DNA of 41,726 nucleotides from IMG/VR virus record IMGVR_UViG_3300020147_000017, positions 1 to 41,726 of that record. One strand, written 5' to 3'. The position numbers were made by a program, and so were the translations under genes. Shown piece by piece: positions 16,182-23,271 of this stretch. Positions within the stretch are counted from its first letter, which is position 1. Every line of letters starts with the position of its first letter. The DNA is from a virus. The notes beneath the pieces were generated by a model. The model did not search any database. It was not told where the DNA came from and worked only from the letters and a program-made list of their open reading frames with translations.

Positions 16182-16661
16182 TCAATGGTCATGACTTTTT
16201 CCTTTCGTGGTTGCCGTCTGCGGAGCCGGGGACTTCTCTGGGGCAGTAGAGGGTTCGACTTCGATTATGTCCTTGTCTGCGGCGATGATGGCATCAGCCC
16301 TTTGCAAGTAATAATCCCTCTTTCCAGTGCTGGCCTTAGACCATTCAGGCATTAGGCCAGAAAGACTTTCAATATCTTCATATAGGACAATTGCCAACTT
16401 CTCCCTGTTAAACCTCAATTTAACGCTGGATTGGGCGTCGATGGCTTGATTATGAATCCTATCTTCTTTGCATTTAGAACAGTGAATTATGCCAACACAA
16501 AAAGGTATATTAGAATTATCCCTCTTTACAAAATCCTTCATGTATTCGTAATCACCTTGCAAAAATCTATGAGGCCCAAAACCTTCTGGTGTTACTCCAT
16601 CTATTACGGCATGGTCTTTCTTTTCAACAACCGCACCCTTGATGTCTTTAAGCGTGAACAT
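16182..16661 (-). CDS. Unknown early protein, 159 aa, repeat-derived tail
   Basis: Soluble product with a C-x(3)-C pair (HCSKCKEDR, about 62-68) and an F-L-Q-G-D-Y-E-Y-M segment. The C-terminal ~22 residues (TAPEKSPAPQTATTKGK...) are low complexity and come from dispersed repeat D. AGAAAGGAAAG precedes the ATG. I do not recognise the family. Confidence 0.5.
   Translation of the reverse strand: MFTLKDIKGAVVEKKDHAVIDGVTPEGFGPHRFLQGDYEYMKDFVKRDNSNIPFCVGIIHCSKCKEDRIHNQAIDAQSSVKLRFNREKLAIVLYEDIESLSGLMPEWSKASTGKRDYYLQRADAIIAADKDIIEVEPSTAPEKSPAPQTATTKGKSHDH
16201..16245 (-). repeat. Dispersed gene-boundary element, copy D
   Basis: Minus-strand copy opening TGCCCCAGAGAAG. The end (GACGGCAACCACGAAAGG) has lost the clear GGTTGG. 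It encodes the proline/threonine-rich tail of the 16182-16661 product. Confidence 0.6.
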
Positions 16662-16683
16662 TACTTTCCTTTCTTTATTTACT

Positions 16684-16780
16684 GCGCTGGCGGCAGGATT
16701 TGAACCTGCAAACGTCTTAGGCGTTATCCTAAGAATCTAATGATGCGATTTTTCGTTATGTATTCCGCCACGCACAGCGC
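16684..16780 (-). tRNA. Degenerate class II tRNA-like element
   Basis: In the minus direction a 7-bp acceptor (GCTG-GCG with CGCCAGC, one bulged T, extended by GC/GC) encloses T-G-G-C-G-G-A-A-T, a 17-nt anticodon-arm segment, a 6-bp variable arm (CTTAGG/CCTAAG) and a canonical T arm (GCAGG-TTCAAAT-CCTGC). Positions 18-19 are not GG and the residue before the anticodon is A instead of T. The anticodon triplet would be TCA if the arm is placed this way. It is more likely decayed or non-canonical than a working tRNA. Isotype uncertain. Confidence 0.45.
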
Positions 16781-16790
16781 ATATATTGAA

Positions 16791-16867
16791 GGGGAGTGGA
16801 TAGGAAGGAATCGAACCTTCGACCCGTACTTGCGGCTTCTACCACTGATGCTACTATCCAGCTCCCC
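16791..16867 (-). tRNA. Degenerate class I tRNA-like element, short anticodon arm
   Basis: In the minus direction GGGGAG-C-TGGATAG pairs with CTATCCA-CTCCCC: 13 bp with one bulged base. Inside is a D-arm-like AGTGGTA segment and a perfect T arm (GAAGG-TTCGATT-CCTTC). Only about 14 nt lie between the D and T arms, too few for a normal anticodon arm plus variable loop. No anticodon can be assigned. It lies 10 nt from the other tRNA-like element. Confidence 0.4.
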
Positions 16868-16875
16868 ATATTGGG

Positions 16876-17046
16876 CTACTTTCCGTTGTAGCAAACCATT
16901 GCAACACCAATTGATAAAACTATAGCTCCAATCGCAAAGTCAGTTGGCGTCTTATACAAACTGACATGGGGCCAGAAACAGCTAAAGACTGTAGAAACCG
17001 CTAGAACTATAAATCCCAATCCCATACAATTCGCAAAGCCCATCAT
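16876..17046 (-). CDS. Small two-span membrane protein
   Basis: The 56-residue product (start at 17046 or the ATG three bases on) has hydrophobic segments at about 8-26 and 38-51, joined by a short polar loop. CAGGAGAAAG precedes the start, which overlaps the YopX-like stop. Unknown function. Confidence 0.5.
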   Translation of the reverse strand: MMGFANCMGLGFIVLAVSTVFSCFWPHVSLYKTPTDFAIGAIVLSIGVAMVCYNGK

Positions 17047-17510
17047 CTTTCTCCTGTCTTAGCCCGAACCTCGTCGGTAGTTTGTTCACCCTCAACCCTT
17101 GCGATATTTGGGGTGGGTAGTGAGTTCGAAAGCAATTCGGGGTTTTCGTAGATGTTGCCGATGACCTTAGTGCCTAAATCAATAAAGGCTCCTATTGCTG
17201 TTTGCGTGCCGTAATTTGAGAAGTCCAACATAAAACCAAAATGCTTATCCCAAACAACTTCTCCGCAGACTATTTCATCGCCATGACTCATTGTTTGCTC
17301 AACTGTCTCAACAATATCACCTTCGTAAATATCATTGCCGTGTTCATCTTTAAGGCCTGTGAATTGCATAACTTCAAATTCATAAGGGTTATATTTCTTT
17401 GGCATAATATTAGGATTAAAAGAGTAGTCCCCATCTAATCCAATGAATAGACCATCGAAATACATTTTTTTACCGTAGTTATCCCACGCCCTAAATTTAA
17501 ACTCACGCAT
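17043..17510 (-). CDS. YopX-family protein
   Basis: The 155-residue product begins M-R-E-F-K-F-R-A-W-D and has M-Q-F-T-G-L-K-D-x-x-G-x-x-I-Y-E-G-D-I-V (about 49-68) and I-G-N-I-Y-E-N-P-E-L near residue 125, the YopX signature. Function of the family is unknown; it is common in temperate phage accessory regions. ATG 17510 follows AAAGGTGG. An upstream in-frame extension is ignored because it lacks a site. Confidence 0.8.
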   Translation of the reverse strand: MREFKFRAWDNYGKKMYFDGLFIGLDGDYSFNPNIMPKKYNPYEFEVMQFTGLKDEHGNDIYEGDIVETVEQTMSHGDEIVCGEVVWDKHFGFMLDFSNYGTQTAIGAFIDLGTKVIGNIYENPELLSNSLPTPNIARVEGEQTTDEVRAKTGER

Positions 17511-17524
17511 TTGAAACCACCTTT

Positions 17525-17572
17525 CGCACCAGAGAGGTGCCACGTTCCGATTTGGAACCTACTGTTGGTAAG
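17525..17572 (+). repeat. Dispersed gene-boundary element, copy E (inverted)
   Basis: Plus-strand copy, opposite to surrounding genes: opens CGCACCAGAGAGG, closes ACTGTTGGTAAG. The centre is a perfect hairpin GTTCC-GATTT-GGAAC. Read on the minus strand it lies within a 26-codon ORF (17510-17590) that bridges the upstream stop and the YopX start. Confidence 0.65.
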
Positions 17573-17575
17573 TGT

Positions 17576-18040
17576 TTAGCCATTATTGACCTCATCGAAT
17601 AGCAAACTCTCAACTGCGCTTAAACTTAGATACGCAGTCCTTCCAGAGTGAATTGCCCGGAACTTTCCTCTAATTCTTTCCCGCTCCTCAACCTTTGCCT
17701 GCTCTATGGCTTTGGAAACGTACCTTGCCACAGCTTCCCAGTCTTGATAATTTTCCGGGTTTTTATAGGCAATTTCAGCCAACTTATTTGCAAGGGTTGT
17801 TTCTTCTTTGGGCGCAGATTCAATCTCTAGTTTGTCATTATGTTTAGCGCAACGTATCCTTCCCGCAAATTCATTTCCAATGAAGCCATAAACACATCCA
17901 CAGGGGCATCTAAATCCAGAACAGCGCCCCCTCTCCTTACCCGCCCCTGCCTGCGCTGATTCTAACGCCTCTATGCGACGATTTAGGGCCTTAAAATCGG
18001 CTTTTAACTCTTCTATGGGAGTCATTTTCTCTTCGCTCAT
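17576..18040 (-). CDS. Unknown early protein with coiled coil and cysteine cluster
   Basis: The 154-residue product has an N-terminal coiled coil (about 1-30), a cysteine cluster C-x(4)-C-x-C-x-C...C-x-x-H (about 40-68) that could bind zinc, and a helical C terminus with V-E-E-R-E-R-I-R. ATG overlaps the previous stop (GCATGA). Family not recognised. Confidence 0.5.
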   Translation of the reverse strand: MSEEKMTPIEELKADFKALNRRIEALESAQAGAGKERGRCSGFRCPCGCVYGFIGNEFAGRIRCAKHNDKLEIESAPKEETTLANKLAEIAYKNPENYQDWEAVARYVSKAIEQAKVEERERIRGKFRAIHSGRTAYLSLSAVESLLFDEVNNG

Positions 18041-18261
18041 GCATTATCCTTGAGTTTATGCTCTTTAATAGCCGCTTCCACAGCATAGATAGCCGCTACT
18101 TTTTCCTCTAGAGCGCTTAAAACCTTCTTGTTATATTCCTTTTGGTCTTCAATCATGCCTTTTCTCACAGAGCTTATACAGAACATGCTTATGGCCACCC
18201 CAAAACATGCGCCCATGCCAAACAACATGCCACTACCTAGATAAATCAATGCTTCTTTCAT
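18037..18261 (-). CDS. Small membrane protein with charged helix
   Basis: The 74-residue product has one hydrophobic segment (about 5-29) and a charged helical tail. Glycine-rich membrane segment (GSGMLFGMGACFGVA). AAAGGAAAAG precedes ATG. Overlaps the upstream gene by 29 nt. Unknown. Confidence 0.5.
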   Translation of the reverse strand: MKEALIYLGSGMLFGMGACFGVAISMFCISSVRKGMIEDQKEYNKKVLSALEEKVAAIYAVEAAIKEHKLKDNA

Positions 18262-18421
18262 TGCTTTTCCTTTCGTTTAATAGTTTCTGCAATTCAGTAT
18301 TAGAAACCATGGCAAACATCCTGGCCGCCCTAAAAGAAATAGGAATCATATTTTCATCTGCAATAACCCTAAATTTAGTAGCTAACGTGTCGATAAACTC
18401 TTCTTGTTCTTTAATGGTCAT
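18233..18421 (-). CDS. Unknown early protein, 62 aa
   Basis: Start placed at ATG 18421 because AGGAG lies 8 nt upstream; a longer in-frame reading into the methyltransferase gene has no site. A 9-codon ORF (MDKQTGETR) ends across this ATG. Helical product, no family recognised. Confidence 0.5.
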   Translation of the reverse strand: MTIKEQEEFIDTLATKFRVIADENMIPISFRAARMFAMVSNTELQKLLNERKSNERSIDLSR

Positions 18422-18473
18422 CTGGTTTCTCCTGTCTGCTTGTCCATTTTCTTCCCTCTGTATGATTAAAATC

Positions 18474-18519
18474 TTTCCAACCCTCACCTCAAATGCGGGT
18501 GGGGTCAATCTCTTGTGCG
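18474..18519 (-). repeat. Dispersed gene-boundary element, copy K
   Basis: Minus-strand copy opening CGCACAAGAGATTGACC and closing GAGGGTTGGAAAG. ACCC near the start pairs with GGGT near the end, with inner ACC/GGT. It codes the tail AQEIDPTRI of the DNA methyltransferase-like gene. Very similar to copy H. Confidence 0.65.
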
Positions 18520-19001
18520 TATGGTTGCGCCGACTTCATAAAACACAGCCATATGGTACGGTTGTTCTGCATCGTGCGGTGTCCAAAAAGCGGCCGCTCT
18601 TCAATAAGATTTAAAACTTCCGAAACTTTTATATCAACGTCACTCCATTTAAATATTAAGATGCCGTTCGGTTCTAAGACCCTAAAGCACTCTCTAAATC
18701 CATCCCGTATAACAGTCTTCCAGTTGATAGGGAGAGAGCCGTATTTCTTAGCCATCCAGCTTGTCTTGCCAAGACTGTCCATATGGGGAGGGTCGAAAAC
18801 CACTAACTTAAAGCGCCCATTAGAAAACTCTAGGTTTGTAAAGTCCATGACCATATCCGGGTCAATCTTCAATTCCCGGCCGTCACACAGCACATGTTCT
18901 TCCCGGCGTATATCCGTGAAAAGCACATTGGGATTATCCCGGTCGAACCAAAACATTTTGCTCCCGCAACAGGCGTCTAAAATAACGGCGTTATCTTTCA
19001 T
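18489..19001 (-). CDS. DNA methyltransferase-like protein (DPPH motif)
   Basis: The 170-residue product is a compact Rossmann methyltransferase. L-D-A-C-C-G-S-K (8-15) is the SAM-binding loop and V-V-F-D-P-P-H (67-73) stands in place of D-P-P-Y. I-L-I-F-K-W follows. Similar short phage proteins are annotated as adenine or unspecified methyltransferases. It may protect phage DNA; target unknown. Its ATG overlaps the previous stop. The last residues come from dispersed repeat K. Confidence 0.65.
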   Translation of the reverse strand: MKDNAVILDACCGSKMFWFDRDNPNVLFTDIRREEHVLCDGRELKIDPDMVMDFTNLEFSNGRFKLVVFDPPHMDSLGKTSWMAKKYGSLPINWKTVIRDGFRECFRVLEPNGILIFKWSDVDIKVSEVLNLIEERPLFGHRTMQNNRTIWLCFMKSAQPYAQEIDPTRI

Positions 19002-19207
19002 TTGATTTTCCGTCCATCAATATTTATGGCTATTCCAGGCTCGTTTAATAATCTAACTAGTTCTGTGGCATTATTTAATTGCTGTTCATTAGGCCCAGAA
19101 TCACAACATGCGCAGCCCCAATGGGTTCTAAACAGCGGTTTGCCATTAAATAGGATGGTTCCTTTGCCACTACCGTCCTTATAGCCATTAGTGAATCTTT
19201 TTTTCAT
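18998..19207 (-). CDS. Unknown early protein, 69 aa
   Basis: Product contains H-W-G-C-A-C-C-D-S-G, a compact cysteine cluster, and an N-terminal basic glycine-rich stretch. GAGGTAGGG precedes ATG. Family not recognised. Confidence 0.5.
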   Translation of the reverse strand: MKKRFTNGYKDGSGKGTILFNGKPLFRTHWGCACCDSGPNEQQLNNATELVRLLNEPGIAINIDGRKIK

Positions 19208-19211
19208 TTCC

Positions 19212-19382
19212 CTACCTCTTTGGCGTGCGGTTTATTCGACGGCGTAAAAAATCCATCAAAGTCAAAAGGTAATACCGGAACGCGGCCCTAGGCACACCTG
19301 TTATAAAACTAAACCATTCCTTCAGCCCCCGTGGGCTAACATAGTGATAACTCTCTACAATGAAGCCTCGCCACTTTCTCAT
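19212..19382 (-). CDS. Unknown early protein, 56 aa
   Basis: Start at ATG 19382 with GGGAGACGG upstream. Basic, aromatic-rich product ending in RRRINRTPKR. Could bind nucleic acid or membrane. No family recognised. Confidence 0.45.
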   Translation of the reverse strand: MRKWRGFIVESYHYVSPRGLKEWFSFITGVPRAAFRYYLLTLMDFLRRRINRTPKR

Positions 19383-19392
19383 TCCGTCTCCC

Positions 19393-19536
19393 TTATTTAC
19401 ACACACCGTTAGCAATTCCATACCCGACGCTAAATACTATGAACACTATGCCAACCCAACTAATAACTAACTCTTTCGAGCTCTTGGCATTCCAGCCAAT
19501 CAATATTGCCCCAATGGTCACTCCTAATATTTCCAT
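19393..19536 (-). CDS. Small two-span membrane protein
   Basis: The 47-residue product has hydrophobic segments at about 3-14 and 23-41. AAAGGAGAGGG gives a strong start. Unknown. Similar in size and plan to the product of 16876-17046. Confidence 0.5.
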   Translation of the reverse strand: MEILGVTIGAILIGWNAKSSKELVISWVGIVFIVFSVGYGIANGVCK

Positions 19537-19546
19537 TCCCTCTCCT

Positions 19547-19933
19547 TTATTGTCCCTGCGCTAAAACTTTGCCAACCGTCCCGTTGCTGGACACAGTTGC
19601 GTTCTCTGGGGCAGCAGTTTGTTTGTATTCAGAAACCCGAACAAGCCGCACGCCAGTGACCAATTCCTTTAGGTCGTCTTCGTCATAAATTTCAACGGAA
19701 AGCACATCGCCATTGGAAGTAGTGAGAACCATTTCTTTAAAATCTTCCCGGTCGCCGTCCTGTTGCCATCCGCAAAAAGGTAAATCTTCAACAAAATTAC
19801 TTAGTGCAAAATCTATGTTTTGAAATCCTTTATGGCTTCCTGTGATTTCGACACGGATAGTTCTACAGAAATCCCATGATTGCAAATCAATGTCATACTC
19901 AAACCGATACTCTTTATTTGGGTCTAAGTTCAT
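19547..19933 (-). CDS. Unknown acidic early protein with repeat-derived tail
   Basis: The 128-residue product is acidic and beta-rich, with two cysteines (DFC and PFCGW). The last ~22 residues (from AAPENATV to TVGKVLAQGQ) come from dispersed repeat F. AAGGGAGAG precedes ATG. Family not recognised. Confidence 0.5.
   Translation of the reverse strand: MNLDPNKEYRFEYDIDLQSWDFCRTIRVEITGSHKGFQNIDFALSNFVEDLPFCGWQQDGDREDFKEMVLTTSNGDVLSVEIYDEDDLKELVTGVRLVRVSEYKQTAAPENATVSSNGTVGKVLAQGQ
19568..19613 (-). repeat. Dispersed gene-boundary element, copy F
   Basis: Minus-strand copy, 46 bp: opens TGCCCCAGAGAACGCAAC, closes GACGGTTGGCAAAG. The centre can form a ten-pair stem with one mismatch (CAACTGTGTC with GGGACGGTTG). 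Best hairpin of the set. Confidence 0.7.
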
Positions 19934-19962
19934 TTACTCTCCCTTGTTTGCTAACTGCTCGG

Positions 19963-20229
19963 TTAACTCTCCTCAACCCTAAAACACGTATACCCCGTTG
20001 CCGGTGCCGCTATTTCCTCATGCCAGATCACTGAAAAAAACTCGCCGTCTTTATCCGTTATCAACTGCCCACGGTGGGCTTTTTGAAACTCCACCGCATA
20101 GGTTAAATCCGAGCTTTCTTCCACCTTAAACTTCACGTTCTTGTAATACCCCTCCGAGGATTTACAGATGCCGGAGGGATAGGCCAAGGCGTTTGAGGTA
20201 AGAAGAAGCATGAATATAAATATTTTCAT
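19963..20229 (-). CDS. Small exported protein
   Basis: The 88-residue product has a signal peptide (MKIFIFMLLLTSNALA, cut before YPS) and two cysteines in the mature part (GICKSS and YTCFRV) that may pair. Start at 20229 with AGGAGAAAG. Unknown; it is an early-operon protein sent to the envelope, so exclusion of other phages or envelope stress are possible roles. Confidence 0.55.
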   Translation of the reverse strand: MKIFIFMLLLTSNALAYPSGICKSSEGYYKNVKFKVEESSDLTYAVEFQKAHRGQLITDKDGEFFSVIWHEEIAAPATGYTCFRVEES

Positions 20230-20237
20230 TCTTTCTC

Positions 20238-20405
20238 CTATTGCGCCCATTTATTGATTACATTAGAACCAATGTATTCAATGCGGTCATATTCTTGATC
20301 TGGATAAATTTTATTAGCTAAAGAATCAAGCTCAGAGACAGAATCCACCACAAAAAATATTGGTTCTGATCTCCTAAGCTTGAAAACAACTTGGTATATC
20401 TTCAT
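20238..20405 (-). CDS. Unknown small protein, 55 aa
   Basis: Product begins MKIYQVVFKLRR and continues P-I-F-F-V-V-D-S-V-S-E-L. The start overlaps the upstream TGA (ATGA). Mixed alpha/beta, soluble. Family unknown. Confidence 0.5.
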   Translation of the reverse strand: MKIYQVVFKLRRSEPIFFVVDSVSELDSLANKIYPDQEYDRIEYIGSNVINKWAQ

Positions 20406-20545
20406 GCCAAATCCCCCTGATCGTAATCCTCATCCAACAACGTCAGATTCGCTTCTCTGTGCAGTTTGCGAACTTCTTCCATATTCGAACGATAGGTTCC
20501 AGATTTAAAAACTCCTTTACTGCAAGCCACATAATCCATTTCCAT
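20402..20545 (-). CDS. Unknown small protein, 47 aa
   Basis: Acidic C terminus. The strong TAGGAG site overlaps the VRR-NUC stop and the 3' end overlaps the next ATG, so it is coupled on both sides. No family recognised. Confidence 0.5.
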   Translation of the reverse strand: MEMDYVACSKGVFKSGTYRSNMEEVRKLHREANLTLLDEDYDQGDLA

Positions 20546-20554
20546 ATGATTCTC

Positions 20555-20935
20555 CTAGGGCATTACGATTTCGGATGTTCGATCTATACCTATTCTCTCT
20601 AACAGGGATTTAACCTGATACGAGTCAATGACTTCCATGTAATAAACGTCTTTTAATGCTTTGTACTTATCCCGAAATTTTTCCTGATATTCACTCAAAT
20701 GACCTTGGCCATCACCACGTTTACATTCAATAAAGAGGAGGGAGAGGCCGCCCTCACGGTTACGGATCACGGCAACGAAATCGCTTGTGCCTTTATCACA
20801 TAAGCCAACCCAACGCCCTGAGTACATGCTTCGTACTTTCCCGGAGTTAAGCCTCTCCCACCAGATTACGACCTTGTGGAATTCATAAACCCCTAATGTG
20901 TCCGAAACTTTTTTAAGGACAGGGGATTCTTTCAT
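20555..20935 (-). CDS. VRR-NUC domain nuclease
   Basis: The 126-residue product is a stand-alone VRR-NUC fold. G-T-S-D-F (49-53), F-I-E-C-K (68-72) and Q84 supply the D...E-x-K...Q active site. VRR-NUC enzymes cut branched DNA such as Holliday junctions. It follows the SSB-like gene with a TAATG overlap, so it belongs to the replication-recombination cassette and may resolve intermediates before packaging. Confidence 0.8.
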   Translation of the reverse strand: MKESPVLKKVSDTLGVYEFHKVVIWWERLNSGKVRSMYSGRWVGLCDKGTSDFVAVIRNREGGLSLLFIECKRGDGQGHLSEYQEKFRDKYKALKDVYYMEVIDSYQVKSLLERIGIDRTSEIVMP

Positions 20936-21393
20936 TAATTACCCCAGTCGATTTCATCACCCTTAGCAGCCGCAGCAGATGAGGGCGTAGTTTGTTCAAC
21001 GACTTTATCGAAGTTGTATTCCTTGATATTCGCGTACTGTCCGTTGTGAACGACAGTTGCATACACTTGACGACCAATCCAGCGGTCAGTATCGATATCA
21101 ATTTGGCCTTTATGAGGTTCACCGATGGCCTTTAAGAAAAGGCGTGTTGCAAAGAATCCCTTCCAGATTTCATCCAAGCTAAGACGCTGGAGGAGGGTAC
21201 GGCCTTCTTCATCACCGCCGATAACTTCCAGTTTCACCGAGACGGTATTTTCATCCAATCCAAGCTTGACGCCTGTCTCGTCACTGCAAGTAAATACATC
21301 CGTAACCTGGAAAAGGTGTTCCTTCTCGCTCGGAACATCAAATTTCTTTTGTCCTGGTTCATCTTCAGATAATGTGTAGCTGCGTTTGACCAT
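20935..21393 (-). CDS. SSB-like/DUF669-type protein
   Basis: The 152-residue product resembles DUF669-type phage proteins paired with Sak4-like recombinases. It is beta-rich, with an F-x-V-T-D-V-F segment near 28-34, G-R-x-L-x-x-R-L-S (about 64-72) and an acidic tip (GDEIDWGN) like the partner-binding tail of SSB. It probably coats single strands during recombination. Two genes downstream of the Sak4-like ATPase. Confidence 0.6.
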   Translation of the reverse strand: MVKRSYTLSEDEPGQKKFDVPSEKEHLFQVTDVFTCSDETGVKLGLDENTVSVKLEVIGGDEEGRTLLQRLSLDEIWKGFFATRLFLKAIGEPHKGQIDIDTDRWIGRQVYATVVHNGQYANIKEYNFDKVVEQTTPSSAAAAKGDEIDWGN

Positions 21394-21395
21394 TG

Positions 21396-21545
21396 TTATT
21401 CCTTTCTTAGTCCGTGTTTAATGTCTTCTTCTGTCGGGTTAAACTTGTTGCTTGATTTAACATTTACTCTGGCAAGAGAAGGCCATTTGAAGCGCTCTCT
21501 ACGCAGATGTTTATGTTTCTTGGCGTTTGAAGGTTTATTTTTCAC
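21396..21545 (-). CDS. Small basic protein, 49 aa
   Basis: GTG start overlaps the ATPase TGA (GTGA) with AGGTGCTAG upstream. The product is strongly basic at the N terminus (KNKPSNAKKHKHLRRERFKW). It may bind DNA or RNA. Family not recognised. Confidence 0.5.
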   Translation of the reverse strand: MKNKPSNAKKHKHLRRERFKWPSLARVNVKSSNKFNPTEEDIKHGLRKE

Positions 21546-22417
21546 CTAGCACCTGCTAATTCTTTTATCTGTTTTTCACAGTGAGTAATTAAACTTCCAA
21601 TCTGTTCCTGGGACATATCTTCAAAGCTTTCAACACCACACTTTGTAAACCATTTATCAATGGTTTCTTTTTCCACCTTTAACCCTTCGATGAGCTTCTT
21701 AAGGCGTTCTATATGCTCGGTCGTAGCTAATTTAATCGGTGTCGAAGACTTCTCGATCACTGAACGTCCGTACACATCGGCGAATTTATCGTAGGAGAGG
21801 GGGAAAGAATCACCTTGAGGCAACCCTAAGATGCGGGACTTCTTAACCATGAATGTCCGGCTTCCTTTTTGGATTTCAATCCAAAGATCCAGCGTATACT
21901 CAAGCTTGTCCCAGCCGTCGAAAGTTGTTCCAGCATTAACTAAATCTTTGCCTTTGCGTTCCCATGCCTGCTTGCTATGAGCAATAAGAATGACGTTCAT
22001 ATCAATTTTCTCAAGCTGTGTCATAAGCTGGCGAGTGGGGATATTGGCCGCCTTCTTGTCCCTACCGAATTCAGAGCCGCCCTTAGCCTCTGCCTCGGCA
22101 GCTTCCAGCATATAGAGATAGGAGAAGCTGTCGATAATCAAGGTCTTAAAATCGTGTTTCTCTGTAGTAAGAGCCTTAACAAGCTTGATTACCTCTTGGA
22201 AAGACTGAGAACCCTCGTCTTTACCAAAATACATACCGCCGCTTTTCTGGAGCTTTTCCTGATATTGCGAACGTGTGGCCCCATTCTCGCAGTCAATTAA
22301 AACTGGTTTAGGGAAATCCAATGCAAAAGTAGTTTTACCGCAGCCGGATTCACCCGAAATCATGAACTTAGGTTTGCTGGCGACTACCATTTCTGGTTTT
22401 TTTAATTTTTCTAGCAT
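21542..22417 (-). CDS. Sak4-like RecA-fold ATPase (AAA_24)
   Basis: The 291-residue product has Walker A G-E-S-G-C-G-K-T-T (22-30), Walker B L-I-I-D-S (93-97) and a RecA-like core with V-I-L-I-A-H-S-K (about 140-147). It matches phage Sak4-type single-strand annealing ATPases. It lacks the RecA N-terminal and lexA-binding parts. C-terminal residues 225-290 are helical. Its neighbour 20935-21393 is the usual SSB-like partner. AAAAGGAG precedes ATG. Confidence 0.75.
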   Translation of the reverse strand: MLEKLKKPEMVVASKPKFMISGESGCGKTTFALDFPKPVLIDCENGATRSQYQEKLQKSGGMYFGKDEGSQSFQEVIKLVKALTTEKHDFKTLIIDSFSYLYMLEAAEAEAKGGSEFGRDKKAANIPTRQLMTQLEKIDMNVILIAHSKQAWERKGKDLVNAGTTFDGWDKLEYTLDLWIEIQKGSRTFMVKKSRILGLPQGDSFPLSYDKFADVYGRSVIEKSSTPIKLATTEHIERLKKLIEGLKVEKETIDKWFTKCGVESFEDMSQEQIGSLITHCEKQIKELAGAR

Positions 22418-22566
22418 TTAACTTCTCCTTTTCTATGTTTATCGATTGTTCTGTAAAATACCGCCCAACACTGCGCTTCGGTCTTTCTTCTAAACGAATC
22501 CCCCGGGTACTGCTTTTCAAGCCACTTATTTAATTCCGTTCTGGTCCTTGGCTTCCAGTAATCCAT
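22411..22566 (-). CDS. Unknown small protein, 51 aa
   Basis: Start placed at ATG 22566 because GGGAGGAAACG precedes it. Basic product, MDYWKPRTRTELNKWLEKQ at the start. Overlaps its upstream neighbour by 41 nt in another frame and the Sak4-like ATG downstream. Family not recognised. Confidence 0.55.
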   Translation of the reverse strand: MDYWKPRTRTELNKWLEKQYPGDSFRRKTEAQCWAVFYRTIDKHRKGEVKC

Positions 22567-22693
22567 TTCGTTTCCTCCCGATGCTATTAAAATCTGACTC
22601 AACCACATACACAGCCTGGGCATTAAAACATTTGCAAACCTCCCGAATAAACTCCTTACGGTCTTCGGGCAAATCCAATTCGCTTAATTTCAT
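22526..22693 (-). CDS. Unknown small protein, 55 aa
   Basis: ATG overlaps the TGA of the CHC2 gene (GCATGA). Product begins MKLSELDLPEDRKEFIREV, with helical N terminus and two close cysteines (CKC). Its 3' end holds the ribosome site of the next gene. Unknown. Confidence 0.5.
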   Translation of the reverse strand: MKLSELDLPEDRKEFIREVCKCFNAQAVYVVESDFNSIGRKRNGLLEAKDQNGIK

Positions 22694-23271
22694 GCCATTG
22701 CCTTTCTAATGCTTGTTAGCCTCTTAACTGCGTCAACGAATGTCATGCCGTATAATTCCATGATGAAATCAATCGTGCTGCCGGCTTTACCGCATGAAAA
22801 ACATTTAAATTTATTATTACGGACACTAAAACTCGGCGTTTTCTCAGGATGCAGCGGGCATAGCGCCATAAACCCACCACGATTTCTTTTAATTTTTTCG
22901 AACTCATGCACTGTTTCAAACGGAATCTGCTTAACAACTTCCAAGGGTAAAACCATCATTCCTATTTCTTTTCTATTTCTCTTTCCTCCGATTCCAAGCA
23001 TCCGTGCCATCTTTTGTACCTTTCGGATTTGTTCTAAGGATTTCAACAACTGCACTTGTCTATTCGTATACGTCCCGGATAATAAAATCCTTGCTATGTC
23101 TTTAGTCTCACTATCAAAGTTGCTGTTGTTTATTGCATCCATGAGGTCGTATACAGGCATTAGTTCATTGGTTATTTCTTCTTCCTTTTCGTTTAAAAAA
23201 CCATCCATGAACCCGAATGCTTCGGTAATCTCTCGTATATTCAAACCTTCATGCCTGTCTATTCTTCCCAT
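22690..23271 (-). CDS. CHC2 zinc-finger primase-like protein without TOPRIM
   Basis: The 193-residue product ends in a DnaG-type CHC2 zinc domain (C138, H141, C157, C160; C-P-L-H-P-E-K-T-P-S-F-S-V and F-K-C-F-S-C-G). The rest of a primase, the TOPRIM catalytic domain, is absent. Residues 1-130 are helical and charged and not recognised. It overlaps the SF3 helicase gene by 13 nt. It may load or guide host DnaG, or serve as zinc module of a primosome with the helicase. Confidence 0.7.
   Translation of the reverse strand: MGRIDRHEGLNIREITEAFGFMDGFLNEKEEEITNELMPVYDLMDAINNSNFDSETKDIARILLSGTYTNRQVQLLKSLEQIRKVQKMARMLGIGGKRNRKEIGMMVLPLEVVKQIPFETVHEFEKIKRNRGGFMALCPLHPEKTPSFSVRNNKFKCFSCGKAGSTIDFIMELYGMTFVDAVKRLTSIRKAMA

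Noticed and set aside
16684-16780. Opal-suppressor or selenocysteine tRNA (anticodon TCA)
   Set aside because: The loop lacks the T before the anticodon and the D loop lacks GG; many phage genes end in TGA, so recoding is not supported.
18493-19005. Plus-strand 170-codon ORF opposite the methyltransferase
   Set aside because: The minus-strand frame has methyltransferase motifs and coupled neighbours; the plus frame has no ribosome site or recognisable motif.
15674-19613. Dispersed element as integron attC site
   Set aside because: The ends do not match the GTTRRRY/RYYYAAC core, and no integron-type integrase is present; only the general folded plan is similar.
20440-20470. CTTCTCTGTGCAG resembling the element opening
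   Set aside because: One base short and within a coding region with no clear close; could be a decayed copy but not supported.
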